Of a stretch of 64,000 nucleotides of DNA, positions 9,099 through 16,917 are shown one piece after another. Position numbers and translations under genes: made by a program. The DNA comes from Nioella sp965215655. GTDB lineage: Bacteria > Pseudomonadota > Alphaproteobacteria > Rhodobacterales > Rhodobacteraceae. The stretch's first letter is position 1; the number at the start of each line of letters is the position of its first letter. The stretch lies in the NCBI RefSeq assembly GCF_965215655.1, contig NZ_OZ244111.1, positions 434,001 to 498,000 of the forward strand, read 5' to 3'. The notes below the pieces were generated by a model. It searched no databases and was not told the origin of the DNA. It was given only the letters and a program-made list of their open reading frames with translations.

Positions 9099-11159
9099 TC
9101 AGCGCCGCCAGAGCCACGCGTGGCCGGCGAACCAGCCCTGAAGCTTTGCCAGCGCCCTGAGCCGGATCGCGGGGGTTGGGACATGGCCGGAAGCGAGCCG
9201 CTCTACCACCACCTCCACCGGGCAGGGTCGTCCGGTCACCGGGTCATGGTAGCGCGGGTAGGCGATCAGCACGGCATGGGCCAATGCCGCGAGTTGGGGC
9301 CTTGCGCGACGCCGCGCGGGCACCGGGCCGAGATCCTCGGTCAACCCCCACCCGGCATAGAAAGGCGCGCCCGTCACGCTGACAGGAACCCCCCGCAACA
9401 GCGCCTCGAACCCCATCAGGGACGTCATCGTCATCACCCTGTCGGCCCCGGCGATCAGCGCCATGGGATCGGCGCGGTCGGCCACGTGGTCTGCGATACC
9501 GGCCAGGGTTTGCGCGTCGATCCGCCCGCTGCGCAGCCCGGCTTCCACGTCCGGATGCGGCTTGTAGACCAGGAAGGCGTCGGGGTAGCGCGCCCGCGCC
9601 GCGTGCAGGAGCGCGAGGTTGGTCCGCACCTCACCGGCCCCGAGCCGGATCGAGGCGTCGTCTTCCACCTGTCCCGGCACCAGAACGATCTCGCGCCCGC
9701 CGCTGTCGGGCAGCGCCGTTGCGCCGCCAAGGTTGTATTTTCCAACCCCCGTGGCCACCAGCGCCGCCACCAGCCTTTCGGCCCTTTGCAGCCGTTCGGG
9801 GGGCAGGCTGGCCGCCTCGGTGATCAGCTGCTCCAGCCGGCTGGCGCGGGTGGGGTCGTAGTAGATGCCCAGATCGTCGGTCACGAGGCTGAGCGGCGGG
9901 ATTAGTTCCGCCCCCAGACCGCGGGATCTGAGGAACCCATCCTCGACCCGGATCAGCGGCAGGGCGGCCCGGTCGCAGGCTTCGCGCAGCGCGTCCGTTT
10001 CCTTTCCGGCCCAGACCATCACCGGGCGGCCGTGCTGCACGGCCCCACCCGGCGTCTCGGCAAAGCGCAGGGCGGGGCCGGACGCGGCGAACATCTTTTG
10101 CAGCGGTCCCCGTTTCCAGGCGCGCATCCCGCAGGCGACATGGCCGCGCCGGTCCTGCCGCCAGGCGCGGGCCTCGGCCTCCAGCGTGGCCAGCACGTCC
10201 TCCAGCCCGCAGAGCCGGTCGCGATAGGGATCGTACCAGCGCGGGTAGAGGATCAGCGCCCCCGCCACCAGTTGCGCGCGGGTGAGGCGGCGTTTGCGGC
10301 GGTCGATGGGCTTGCGATCCACCGTCAGGCCCCAGCCGGCATAGAAGGGCTGGCCGAAGACCTGCGGTTTGTGACCGGCCAGAATCGCCTCGAACCCCAG
10401 TTGAGAGGATACGGTGTAAACAGCTGTCGCGCCCTCCATAAGCACCCAGGGGGACAGCGGATCGGTGCACAGGCTGATCCGGTCGTTCGTGTCATTGTCG
10501 CCGTAATGGCCGGTGCGATGGCCGCCCGTGGTTTCGGGGTGGGTCTTGATGACGATGCGCGCGCCGGGGTTCTCTTCCTGCGCCAGCACCAGCATTTCGC
10601 GGAAGGTCCGCTCTGACGCACCGCCAAGCCGGATCGAGGCATCGCCTTTCGTCTGGTCGATGACCAGCACATAGCCGGGTGGCGGTGCGGCGAGTGTGGG
10701 ATCGACGGCGGCGTATTTGGTCAGATGGTTTTCCCGCATCCGGGCAATGGCATCCCGCGCCCGGTTGAGCAGCGCCGTGTCATCCAGCGGATGGGTGGCC
10801 AGAAGATGCTCCAGATCGGAGGGTTGGTGGCTGTCGAACCACGCGCCGCGCCGGTCGATGGTCAGGCCAAGCGGCGGCTCCCCGGATCGGCCGGGATGAA
10901 GTGACCGCAGGAAGGCGTCCTCGACCCGCACCACATGCGCGCCGGTCGCTTCGGCGGCTTTCTCGCCGCGCGCCGCATAGGGGCTGTGGCCCCAGACCAA
11001 CACGTCATCATCCGCCCCCGACTTGCCAAGCGTCAGGTCATGGCCTGCAAGTTCCAGAATGCGGCGCACCCGGCGATTGGTCAGGAACCCGCCGGTGACA
11101 TAAAACGCCCGCCGGGGCTTTGCGGCTCCGGCGGGCGTATCTTGGGCGTAGCCCGTCAT
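9099..11159 (-). CDS. kpsC: capsular polysaccharide biosynthesis protein KpsC (Kdo transferase)
   Basis: The 686-residue protein has the duplicated layout of KpsC, which in group 2 capsule systems builds the poly-Kdo linker on a lipid anchor at the inner membrane. Two related halves each contain a VEDAFLRS or VEDGFLRSRGLG segment, an IRLG segment followed by KPHPD or KTHPET, and a YAGWGLT motif near residues 330 and 645. Both glycosyltransferase units look intact. It is the last gene of the kpsS-kpsD-kpsC block, 8 bp after kpsD. The ATG at 11159 is preferred over an upstream in-frame start because similarity begins there. Confidence 0.88.
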   Translation of the reverse strand: MTGYAQDTPAGAAKPRRAFYVTGGFLTNRRVRRILELAGHDLTLGKSGADDDVLVWGHSPYAARGEKAAEATGAHVVRVEDAFLRSLHPGRSGEPPLGLTIDRRGAWFDSHQPSDLEHLLATHPLDDTALLNRARDAIARMRENHLTKYAAVDPTLAAPPPGYVLVIDQTKGDASIRLGGASERTFREMLVLAQEENPGARIVIKTHPETTGGHRTGHYGDNDTNDRISLCTDPLSPWVLMEGATAVYTVSSQLGFEAILAGHKPQVFGQPFYAGWGLTVDRKPIDRRKRRLTRAQLVAGALILYPRWYDPYRDRLCGLEDVLATLEAEARAWRQDRRGHVACGMRAWKRGPLQKMFAASGPALRFAETPGGAVQHGRPVMVWAGKETDALREACDRAALPLIRVEDGFLRSRGLGAELIPPLSLVTDDLGIYYDPTRASRLEQLITEAASLPPERLQRAERLVAALVATGVGKYNLGGATALPDSGGREIVLVPGQVEDDASIRLGAGEVRTNLALLHAARARYPDAFLVYKPHPDVEAGLRSGRIDAQTLAGIADHVADRADPMALIAGADRVMTMTSLMGFEALLRGVPVSVTGAPFYAGWGLTEDLGPVPARRRARPQLAALAHAVLIAYPRYHDPVTGRPCPVEVVVERLASGHVPTPAIRLRALAKLQGWFAGHAWLWRR

Positions 11160-11167
11160 GCGGGGCC

Positions 11168-12298
11168 TTATTCGGCCAGGCTGCTGATCGAACCGGCGGT
11201 GGCGAGCGTGCCGGTCAGCGCGCCGATCACCTGGTTCCACTGGGCGAAGGGTGCGACCGTCACATAGAGCGTGTCCTGATCGCGGATCACGAAATCCCGC
11301 GCCTGGAACATGCCATTGGGTTCGGTCAGGTCGAGCACGTAGATCATCCGCTGCGTGCCGCTGATGTCGTTGCGACCCAGAACGCTCCGGGCAATCGCCT
11401 CGGGTTCGTTGCGCAGGATGAAGACGCCGGTGGGATCCGCCAGGTTGGGGTTCAGGCCGCCCACGGTGGCAATCGCCTCGATGGCCGAGATCGTCTGGGT
11501 GTCGAAGGGCACGCGGGTCTGGGCATTGGTCGCGCCAAGCGCCGTGAAGGATCGCGTGTCCTCTTCGACAAGGATCCGGTCACCTGCGCGCAGGGCGATG
11601 TCCAACTCCGGGTTCGCGTAAAGGTCGTTGAACCAGATCGTGCCGGTATGGTCGCCGCGCACGACGGTCACGCGGGCGATCTCGGGTTCGACCGTGACGC
11701 CGCCAGCCGCGGCCAGCATGGCCGACAGGGTGCGGGTCGGCCGGTCGATCGGGTAGATGCCCTGCCCGCCGACGACACCCGCGACGGATACGGTCGCGCC
11801 ATTGCCTGCCACGCGGCGCACGATGATCTGCGGATCGGGGGTCTGTTCATCCAGGCTGCGGGTCAGGATCTGGCGCAGTTGGTCAGGCGTGTTTCCCGCT
11901 GCCCGCACGCGGCCCGCATAGGGGATGAAGATGAAGCCTGCGCCATCGACCTGGATTTCATCGAGCACCGTCGAGGGCGTGCCCTGCGGACCCAAAAGCG
12001 GATCGGTCACGTTTTCCCAGATCGACAGGGACAGCGTGTCGCCCGGACGGATCGTGTCAGAGCCAAGCTGGCCCGCATTCACGAAGTCCGATGAGAAGCC
12101 AAGCGCCTCGACCAGGGCCGTTGCGCGCAGCACGCGGTCATTGACGGAAACGACGAAGGCATCGCCCTCTCGCTGCACGGATCCTGCGAACAGCTCGCGT
12201 CTGTTGGGGCCGGATCGCGGAAGGCCACATGTGGCCACCAGCGACACAACCACCAAGAGGGCGACAAACCGCGCCCCTCGGGAAGCCATAAATTTCAC
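11168..12298 (-). CDS. kpsD: polysaccharide export lipoprotein (Wza/KpsD type)
   Basis: A 376-residue outer-membrane polysaccharide export protein. The N-terminus is a lipoprotein signal with lipobox LVATC. A polysaccharide-export domain follows (RPGDTLSLSIWENV, VDGAGFIFIPYAGRV), then SLBB-type repeats (VSVAGVVGGQGIYPI, ALRAGDRILVEED). Such proteins form the outer-membrane channel for capsule export. I chose the GTG at 12298 because AGGAG lies 7 bases upstream; the ATG at 12289 would be 16 bases away. It lies between kpsS and kpsC. The inner-membrane exporter genes (kpsM, kpsT, kpsE) are not in this window. Confidence 0.85.
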   Translation of the reverse strand: MKFMASRGARFVALLVVVSLVATCGLPRSGPNRRELFAGSVQREGDAFVVSVNDRVLRATALVEALGFSSDFVNAGQLGSDTIRPGDTLSLSIWENVTDPLLGPQGTPSTVLDEIQVDGAGFIFIPYAGRVRAAGNTPDQLRQILTRSLDEQTPDPQIIVRRVAGNGATVSVAGVVGGQGIYPIDRPTRTLSAMLAAAGGVTVEPEIARVTVVRGDHTGTIWFNDLYANPELDIALRAGDRILVEEDTRSFTALGATNAQTRVPFDTQTISAIEAIATVGGLNPNLADPTGVFILRNEPEAIARSVLGRNDISGTQRMIYVLDLTEPNGMFQARDFVIRDQDTLYVTVAPFAQWNQVIGALTGTLATAGSISSLAE

Positions 12299-12380
12299 GG
12301 ATTGGCTCCTTATTGCCTGTACTGCCTCGTTTATATTTTTTGCCACATTAGCGAATTTCTGCCGCCATGGCCAGTTTTCA

Positions 12381-13691
12381 TTAGTTAACGACGCGCAGGT
12401 GTTGCCGAGGTGCAGGACGGCCCGCCTCCAACGAGTCATAGGGGTCCTCTGGCGACAGCATCATATCGACCACCTGACGCAGCAACTGCCGCCGTCCACG
12501 GGCCGAATAGAAGCTGCCGGTGATCTGAGAGGTCTCCAGCAGGTAGTGCCGGTAATCGCGATAAGCCTTGCTGTCGGGCCGCGTCGGACGCTGAAAGAAC
12601 TCATCCAGGGGCTGCGTAGAAACGAACTCCGGTTTCAGATAGACCGCCGTTCCGAAAGCTTTCAGCGGCAGGCCCCGCCACAGCGCCTGTTGCGCGGCGG
12701 TGGAATTTACCGTGACGGCGCTGCGCGCATCGTTAAGCAACCCCGCCAGCTTGCCGCCCCGGACGTAATGGACCCGGCCAGAAATGCCGTGCTGCCGAGC
12801 CACCCGTGCAATGGTGCGCCGAATGGGCGCGCGGCCATCCTCCAGCGGATGGGCCTTCAGGACAAGGTGATGATGCTGCGGTGCGCCCTTGGCGAAGCCC
12901 TCGATCAGCATCTCCAGAAACTCTGTCATGCTGGCGAATGGGCCATGGTTCTGGAAACTCGCGTCATGTTCCAGTTGCAGCAGGGCAATATGATAGGGAA
13001 AGCCACCTGTCTTGATCTTCCAGGTCGCGTACATGCGGTTCAGCGCATAGGCGGGCATCAGTGCGATGCGGCGCAGGTAGAGCCTGAGTTCCCGCGCCAC
13101 GGTGATATTCCTGTGCGGGCGGAAGTTGCGGTAGCGGACATTCAGGAACATCACGAACCAGTGATAGAGCGCGCCGTAAAAGATGTGCTGGCGCATGTCG
13201 CCCCACCGGGCGGGCGCGTCGGGAAGATCGAGGTCGAGGTTTTTCAGGGCTTCCTGCATCTGCGGCACGGGCGTCTGCATGAGGCGCGAATGCCCGTTAG
13301 ACCCGCCCCGCTCATAGGTCACCCAATAGGGCCGCAGATAGCCTTCCTCGAAGACATGCACGGTGATCCCGCGCGCCTTCGCCGCCTCCACCGCCGCCGC
13401 GTGGATGGGCCGCGTGTCGCCATAGAGCACGATATCGGTGGTCCGTTTGTCGTCCAGCAGTTGCGTTAGCCGGTCGGGCCAATCCTCTGGCCGCCCGGTA
13501 TAGGCGATATAGCTGGGCCGGTGGTGCCAGAAGGCGCTGTCGCCCTGATTAAAGCCAACCCGCCAGACCTCTGCCCCCGCCGCGCGCAGCATCTTGCCGA
13601 GACGGTGAAAGAACGGCCCGTGTGGCCCCTGAAGAAACAGGAAGGATCTGCGGTGAACGGCCTTGGGTGGCACTGGGGACCTCGTGAACAT
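12381..13691 (-). CDS. kpsS: capsular polysaccharide biosynthesis protein KpsS
   Basis: The 436-residue protein is KpsS-like, a Kdo transferase that adds the first Kdo residue to phosphatidylglycerol in group 2 capsule assembly. Characteristic segments are FLFLQGPHGPFFHRLG at the N-terminus, VHVFEEGYLRPYWVTYE in the middle and KAHPLEDGR ahead of a second Rossmann-like half. It is the first gene of the block and starts at ATG 13691 with weak ribosome-site evidence. The gene diverges from ribE, leaving 148 bp that must hold promoters for both. Confidence 0.87.
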   Translation of the reverse strand: MFTRSPVPPKAVHRRSFLFLQGPHGPFFHRLGKMLRAAGAEVWRVGFNQGDSAFWHHRPSYIAYTGRPEDWPDRLTQLLDDKRTTDIVLYGDTRPIHAAAVEAAKARGITVHVFEEGYLRPYWVTYERGGSNGHSRLMQTPVPQMQEALKNLDLDLPDAPARWGDMRQHIFYGALYHWFVMFLNVRYRNFRPHRNITVARELRLYLRRIALMPAYALNRMYATWKIKTGGFPYHIALLQLEHDASFQNHGPFASMTEFLEMLIEGFAKGAPQHHHLVLKAHPLEDGRAPIRRTIARVARQHGISGRVHYVRGGKLAGLLNDARSAVTVNSTAAQQALWRGLPLKAFGTAVYLKPEFVSTQPLDEFFQRPTRPDSKAYRDYRHYLLETSQITGSFYSARGRRQLLRQVVDMMLSPEDPYDSLEAGRPAPRQHLRVVN

Positions 13692-13839
13692 AAGAACTGG
13701 TAACCTTTGTGGCGCAGGATTGCACCTGTCATGGGCGTCATGAGGGCCGGTTTGTGCCGTTAATATGACCGATACCGGGGACTTGCCGGAAGCGGAAAGG
13801 GCGGCTAGGTCAGGGGGGACAGAAGCGAAAGGCGCCCCC

Positions 13840-14427
13840 ATGTTCACAGGCATCATCACCGATATCGGCACCGTCCAGACGCTGGAACAGCGCGGCGACC
13901 TGCATGCGCGGATTGCGACCAGCTATGACACAGCGAGTATCGACATTGGTGCCTCGATTGCCTGCGACGGGGTCTGCCTGACCGCCGTGGCTTTGGGCGA
14001 AGGCTGGTTCGATGTGGATATCTCTGCCGAAAGCGTGTCGGTCACCACCATCCAGACCTGGGTAGAGGGCAAGCGTCTGAACCTGGAACGGGCGCTGAAA
14101 GTGGGGGATGAGCTTGGCGGGCATATCGTGTCGGGCCATGTGGATGGCATGGCCGAGATCGTCGCCATGGTGGACGAAGGCGAAAGCACCCGCTTCACCT
14201 TCCGCGCGCCGGAGGCTCTGGCGAAATTCATCGCGCCCAAGGGGTCGGTGGCGCTCAATGGCACCTCGCTGACCGTGAACGAGGTGAATGGCTGCGACTT
14301 TGGCGTTAACATCATCCCGCACACGCAGCAGGTCACCACATGGGGTGAGGCGAGGGTCGGCGACAGGGTCAATCTGGAGATCGACACGCTGGCCCGCTAC
14401 GTCGCCCGGCTGCAAGACTGGGCATGA
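13840..14427 (+). CDS. ribE: riboflavin synthase subunit alpha
   Basis: A 195-residue enzyme that dismutates two 6,7-dimethyl-8-ribityllumazines into riboflavin. It starts MFTGIITDIG and shows the two homologous lumazine-binding barrels: SIACDGVCLTAV in the first half and SVALNGTSLTVNEV in the second, with the intervening HIVSGHVDG. It overlaps the next small gene by an ATGA junction. Its partner ribD is upstream beyond the capsule genes. No FMN riboswitch was recognised ahead of it. Confidence 0.95.
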   Translation: MFTGIITDIGTVQTLEQRGDLHARIATSYDTASIDIGASIACDGVCLTAVALGEGWFDVDISAESVSVTTIQTWVEGKRLNLERALKVGDELGGHIVSGHVDGMAEIVAMVDEGESTRFTFRAPEALAKFIAPKGSVALNGTSLTVNEVNGCDFGVNIIPHTQQVTTWGEARVGDRVNLEIDTLARYVARLQDWA

Positions 14428-14657
14428 GCCGGGTCGTCACCCGCTCAATCAACGATCAGACCGGGCTGCGCTGCGTCGATCTTGTGCAGATCGGTCCGGG
14501 GCGCCACATTTGGCTGGAATGCCGCCGCGATCCCGAGGACTCCCACGGGTGGCGCGTGGTGCTTTATGCGGCGGATGAATTTTCCAGCGAGCGCGAGGCT
14601 CTGCGCGATGCACGCAGGTCCGTCGCGTGGCTGGATGAAGAGGAGACCATGCGATGA
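14424..14657 (+). CDS. small hypothetical protein coupled to ribE
   Basis: A 77-residue soluble protein with no signal or membrane segment. It shows a strand-rich middle (GRHIWLECRRDPEDSHGWRV) and an acidic, charged end (WLDEEETMR). Its ATG overlaps the ribE stop (ATGA) and its own stop overlaps the next ATG in the same way, so the three genes form a tight translational chain. I do not recognise the family. Confidence 0.65.
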   Translation: MSRVVTRSINDQTGLRCVDLVQIGPGRHIWLECRRDPEDSHGWRVVLYAADEFSSEREALRDARRSVAWLDEEETMR

Positions 14658-15232
14658 GCGGTATCGGACATAATGGCGGTCCGGCGATGGAACCGGGTTT
14701 CGGCTTTCGCAAACTGGCCTGGGGCAAGGCGCGCAAATCGCTGCTGAAGACCCTGCCCATTGAAATCGTCCGTGTCCGCGTCGCCCGCGCCAAGCGGCTC
14801 GGGATCGACTACACGACCTATGCCTCGATCCGGGCAGCGTCGGGCCATGACGTGGTGGCCTTCCTGTTTTCGGGCAACGCGTTGGAGATGACGCCAAGGC
14901 GGCTCACCCTGCCGGACCATGTGACAGAGCGGCTGGGGGGGCTGGGGGGCGCAGCGGACCGGCTGGCCGCCATCTATGCGCCCGCGCATCCTCATGCCCT
15001 GCTCTCTGCCAATCCCGGCCTGCTGGACCATTCCGCCCCCGCACCGCGTTTTACCGAAAGCTGGTCGGCCATGCGCGACCGCATTCAGGGGATGGTCCGC
15101 GAACGGGGCCTGCCCGCCGATGGGGTCGTTCTGGTCTCGGCCACCGCCGTGGAACGCGAATGGTGCGCGGCGGGGAAACTGGCGGGGGCAATTCCGGCGG
15201 ACCGGTTCTTCGCCGCCACGCAACCGGCCTGA
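14654..15232 (+). CDS. hypothetical protein with N-terminal IGHNGGP motif
   Basis: A 192-residue protein that begins MSGIGHNGGPAM. The IGHNGGP tag recurs at the N-termini of many otherwise unrelated alphaproteobacterial and phage hypothetical proteins; its purpose is not known to me. A basic segment follows (WGKARKSLLK, VRVARAKRLGIDY), then an Ala/Pro/His-rich region without membrane segments. It is linked to the preceding gene by an ATGA overlap and so to ribE. A regulatory or nucleic-acid role suggested by the basic segment would be a guess. Confidence 0.7.
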   Translation: MSGIGHNGGPAMEPGFGFRKLAWGKARKSLLKTLPIEIVRVRVARAKRLGIDYTTYASIRAASGHDVVAFLFSGNALEMTPRRLTLPDHVTERLGGLGGAADRLAAIYAPAHPHALLSANPGLLDHSAPAPRFTESWSAMRDRIQGMVRERGLPADGVVLVSATAVEREWCAAGKLAGAIPADRFFAATQPA

Positions 15233-15249
15233 GATCCGCCCCCGCCCCG

Positions 15250-16041
15250 ATGACCGGTCTTTCGCAAGATACTCTGCTGATGATCCTCAAGATCGCCATC
15301 GTGCCGGTGATGCTGCTGTCGATCCTCTGGCGGAACCGGCTTGAAAAGCGCCGCCGCGCCGACATTGCCGCAGAAGAACAGGCGGCACGCAACGCCAGCG
15401 CCCGACGCGAGGTCATTGACCTGCGGTCTGCGGACATCGCGACCCTGCAATCGGCGCTCGACAGCGTGACGTTCGGGGCCTGCCTTGTTTCGCCGCGAAA
15501 TGAGCCCGTGACGGAACCGGCGCTCCGCTCTGCGCTTGCCACCGCTCTGATGGATGCCGGACGGTTCGAATCGGTCTCTGAGGTGATTGGCGAGAACGCG
15601 GATGACAGCCCCGGCCTTATGCTTTGCGCTGCGCGGCTTCATGCCCTGACGGGAAACGAGGATGCCGCAAGACAAATCCTTTCTGTCGTGGTCGACAGAC
15701 AACTGGAATCCATGCGCATTGCCTCGCGGGGTTTGAAGACCCATCTGGCCGAGATGCTGGCTGAACCGCTCAGGTCGGCCCCCATGTCCATTTCGCTGTC
15801 CGACAGCGCCCTGACAGAGGCAGGCCCACTGGAACTCCTGTCGCTCTCAGGCCGCGAGGATGAGGCGAAGGCATTGGCATCGGAGCTTGCAGAGGTGCTG
15901 GACAAGGCGCTTCGAAGCGGTGGGGACGATCCTGAACTTCGGATCGACGGGCTGCCCGCGGCAGCGGTTCGGCGGTCACTTGCCGCCTTGAACGTGTTTG
16001 CCCCCTCCGGCGGAAATCCCCCTTTCCCCGCGCGCTCGTAA
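15250..16041 (+). CDS. membrane-anchored hypothetical protein
   Basis: A 263-residue protein with one N-terminal transmembrane segment (MILKIAIVPVMLLSILW, residues 11-27) followed by a basic cluster (RNRLEKRRRAD), consistent with an anchor and a cytoplasmic domain. The rest is helical and Ala/Leu-rich, with stretches such as ALATALMDAGRFESVSEVI that suggest degenerate TPR-like helical pairs. It follows the IGHNGGP gene by 17 bp. No specific family is recognised. Confidence 0.6.
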   Translation: MTGLSQDTLLMILKIAIVPVMLLSILWRNRLEKRRRADIAAEEQAARNASARREVIDLRSADIATLQSALDSVTFGACLVSPRNEPVTEPALRSALATALMDAGRFESVSEVIGENADDSPGLMLCAARLHALTGNEDAARQILSVVVDRQLESMRIASRGLKTHLAEMLAEPLRSAPMSISLSDSALTEAGPLELLSLSGREDEAKALASELAEVLDKALRSGGDDPELRIDGLPAAAVRRSLAALNVFAPSGGNPPFPARS

Positions 16042-16164
16042 GAGAGGATCCGCCGACACGTCGACGCTGCCATCGCCCGTGCTCGTAATATGGGCTTGGA
16101 AATGACATGACTTCGCCCAACTCATGAAGAGATGTGAGCCGTGATATGACCAGGGAGCCTGACA

Positions 16165-16854
16165 ATGAAAACGAATACAGCGAAAATGGTCGTAACCAGT
16201 TCTCTGATTGCCCTTAGTGTTGCCGTCGCCACGGTTGGCGTCACGTTTTCCACCGCAAGTGTCGCAGAGGCACAAGGCAACGGAAATGCTGGCGGGAATG
16301 GCAATGGCAATGGCGGTGGAAACGGGAATGGCAACGCCGGCGGGAATGGCAACACCGGCGGGAACGGAAATGCTGGCGGGAACGGTCATGGCATGGTTGC
16401 ACGGGAACTGGGTGCACTGAATGCGGCCCATGCCAATGAACAGGCCTTCCTGAACGCGGCGGCCAACAGCCGTGTGGGAGAGCTGATCCCTTTACGTGAA
16501 GCCTATAGCGAGGCTCAGTCCGCCTATTCCGAATGGCAGGAAGCTTACGCAGACTATATTGCGGAGCGTGACGGCTGGACGGGTCGGACAACAGACGAAA
16601 TCCAGGATGATATCGACAATCTGGATGTCAGCGCAGAAACCTATGACGAGGATCTTGAAACGCTGGAAGCAGAGTTTGAGGCCGCCGATGCGCATGAAAC
16701 TCGTCTGGATGAGCTCGCCGGAATATCCAACAGCGCTGCCTCCGAGTACCAGGAAGCGGAGGAAGCCGCTGATGAGGAACTTCAGCTGATCGCTGCAGAC
16801 CGGGATCTGTCCGATGCTGCGGTTGCCCATCTGCGCGAGCTGCTGACCCGCTGA
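16165..16854 (+). CDS. secreted Gly/Asn-rich coiled protein
   Basis: A 229-residue protein with a clear signal peptide (hydrophobic 9-30, likely cleavage after AEA36), then a low-complexity Gly/Asn tract (about 37-76) built from GNGNAGGNGN-like units. From residue 80 onward it is highly acidic and helical (EAYADYIAERD, DLETLEAEFEAADAHETRLDEL), suggesting a coiled coil. GGGAG lies before the ATG. It ends 24 bp before a strong hairpin terminator shared with typA. A surface or biofilm matrix role is possible but not shown. Confidence 0.75.
   Translation: MKTNTAKMVVTSSLIALSVAVATVGVTFSTASVAEAQGNGNAGGNGNGNGGGNGNGNAGGNGNTGGNGNAGGNGHGMVARELGALNAAHANEQAFLNAAANSRVGELIPLREAYSEAQSAYSEWQEAYADYIAERDGWTGRTTDEIQDDIDNLDVSAETYDEDLETLEAEFEAADAHETRLDELAGISNSAASEYQEAEEAADEELQLIAADRDLSDAAVAHLRELLTR
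16277..16389 (+). repeat. in-frame tandem repeat coding Gly/Asn tract
   Basis: About 113 bp of imperfect direct repeats of GGCGGGAAYGGCAA-type units within the secreted-protein gene. Unit lengths are multiples of three, so length changes would keep the frame. Confidence 0.85.
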
Positions 16855-16877
16855 TCCACACATTGCTCCGAAACGAA

Positions 16878-16910
16878 CAAGGGGCCTGCCAGGTATTGGC
16901 AGGCCCCTTG
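16878..16910. terminator. bidirectional hairpin terminator
   Basis: A perfect 13-bp stem (CAAGGGGCCTGCC at 16878-16890, complement at 16898-16910) with a 7-base loop lies between the convergent secreted-protein gene and typA. The A and T bases at its ends are few, but placement and stem strength fit a terminator for both strands. Confidence 0.8.
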
Positions 16911-16917
16911 CTTGCAT

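Noticed and set aside
8975..9184. Small minus-strand ORF at the ribD/kpsC junction
   Set aside because: It straddles the ends of both convergent genes, with no ribosome site and a translation unlike a protein.
16277..16389. Regular repeats that might be a CRISPR array
   Set aside because: The units are short, imperfect and in frame, coding Gly/Asn; there are no spacers and no cas genes.
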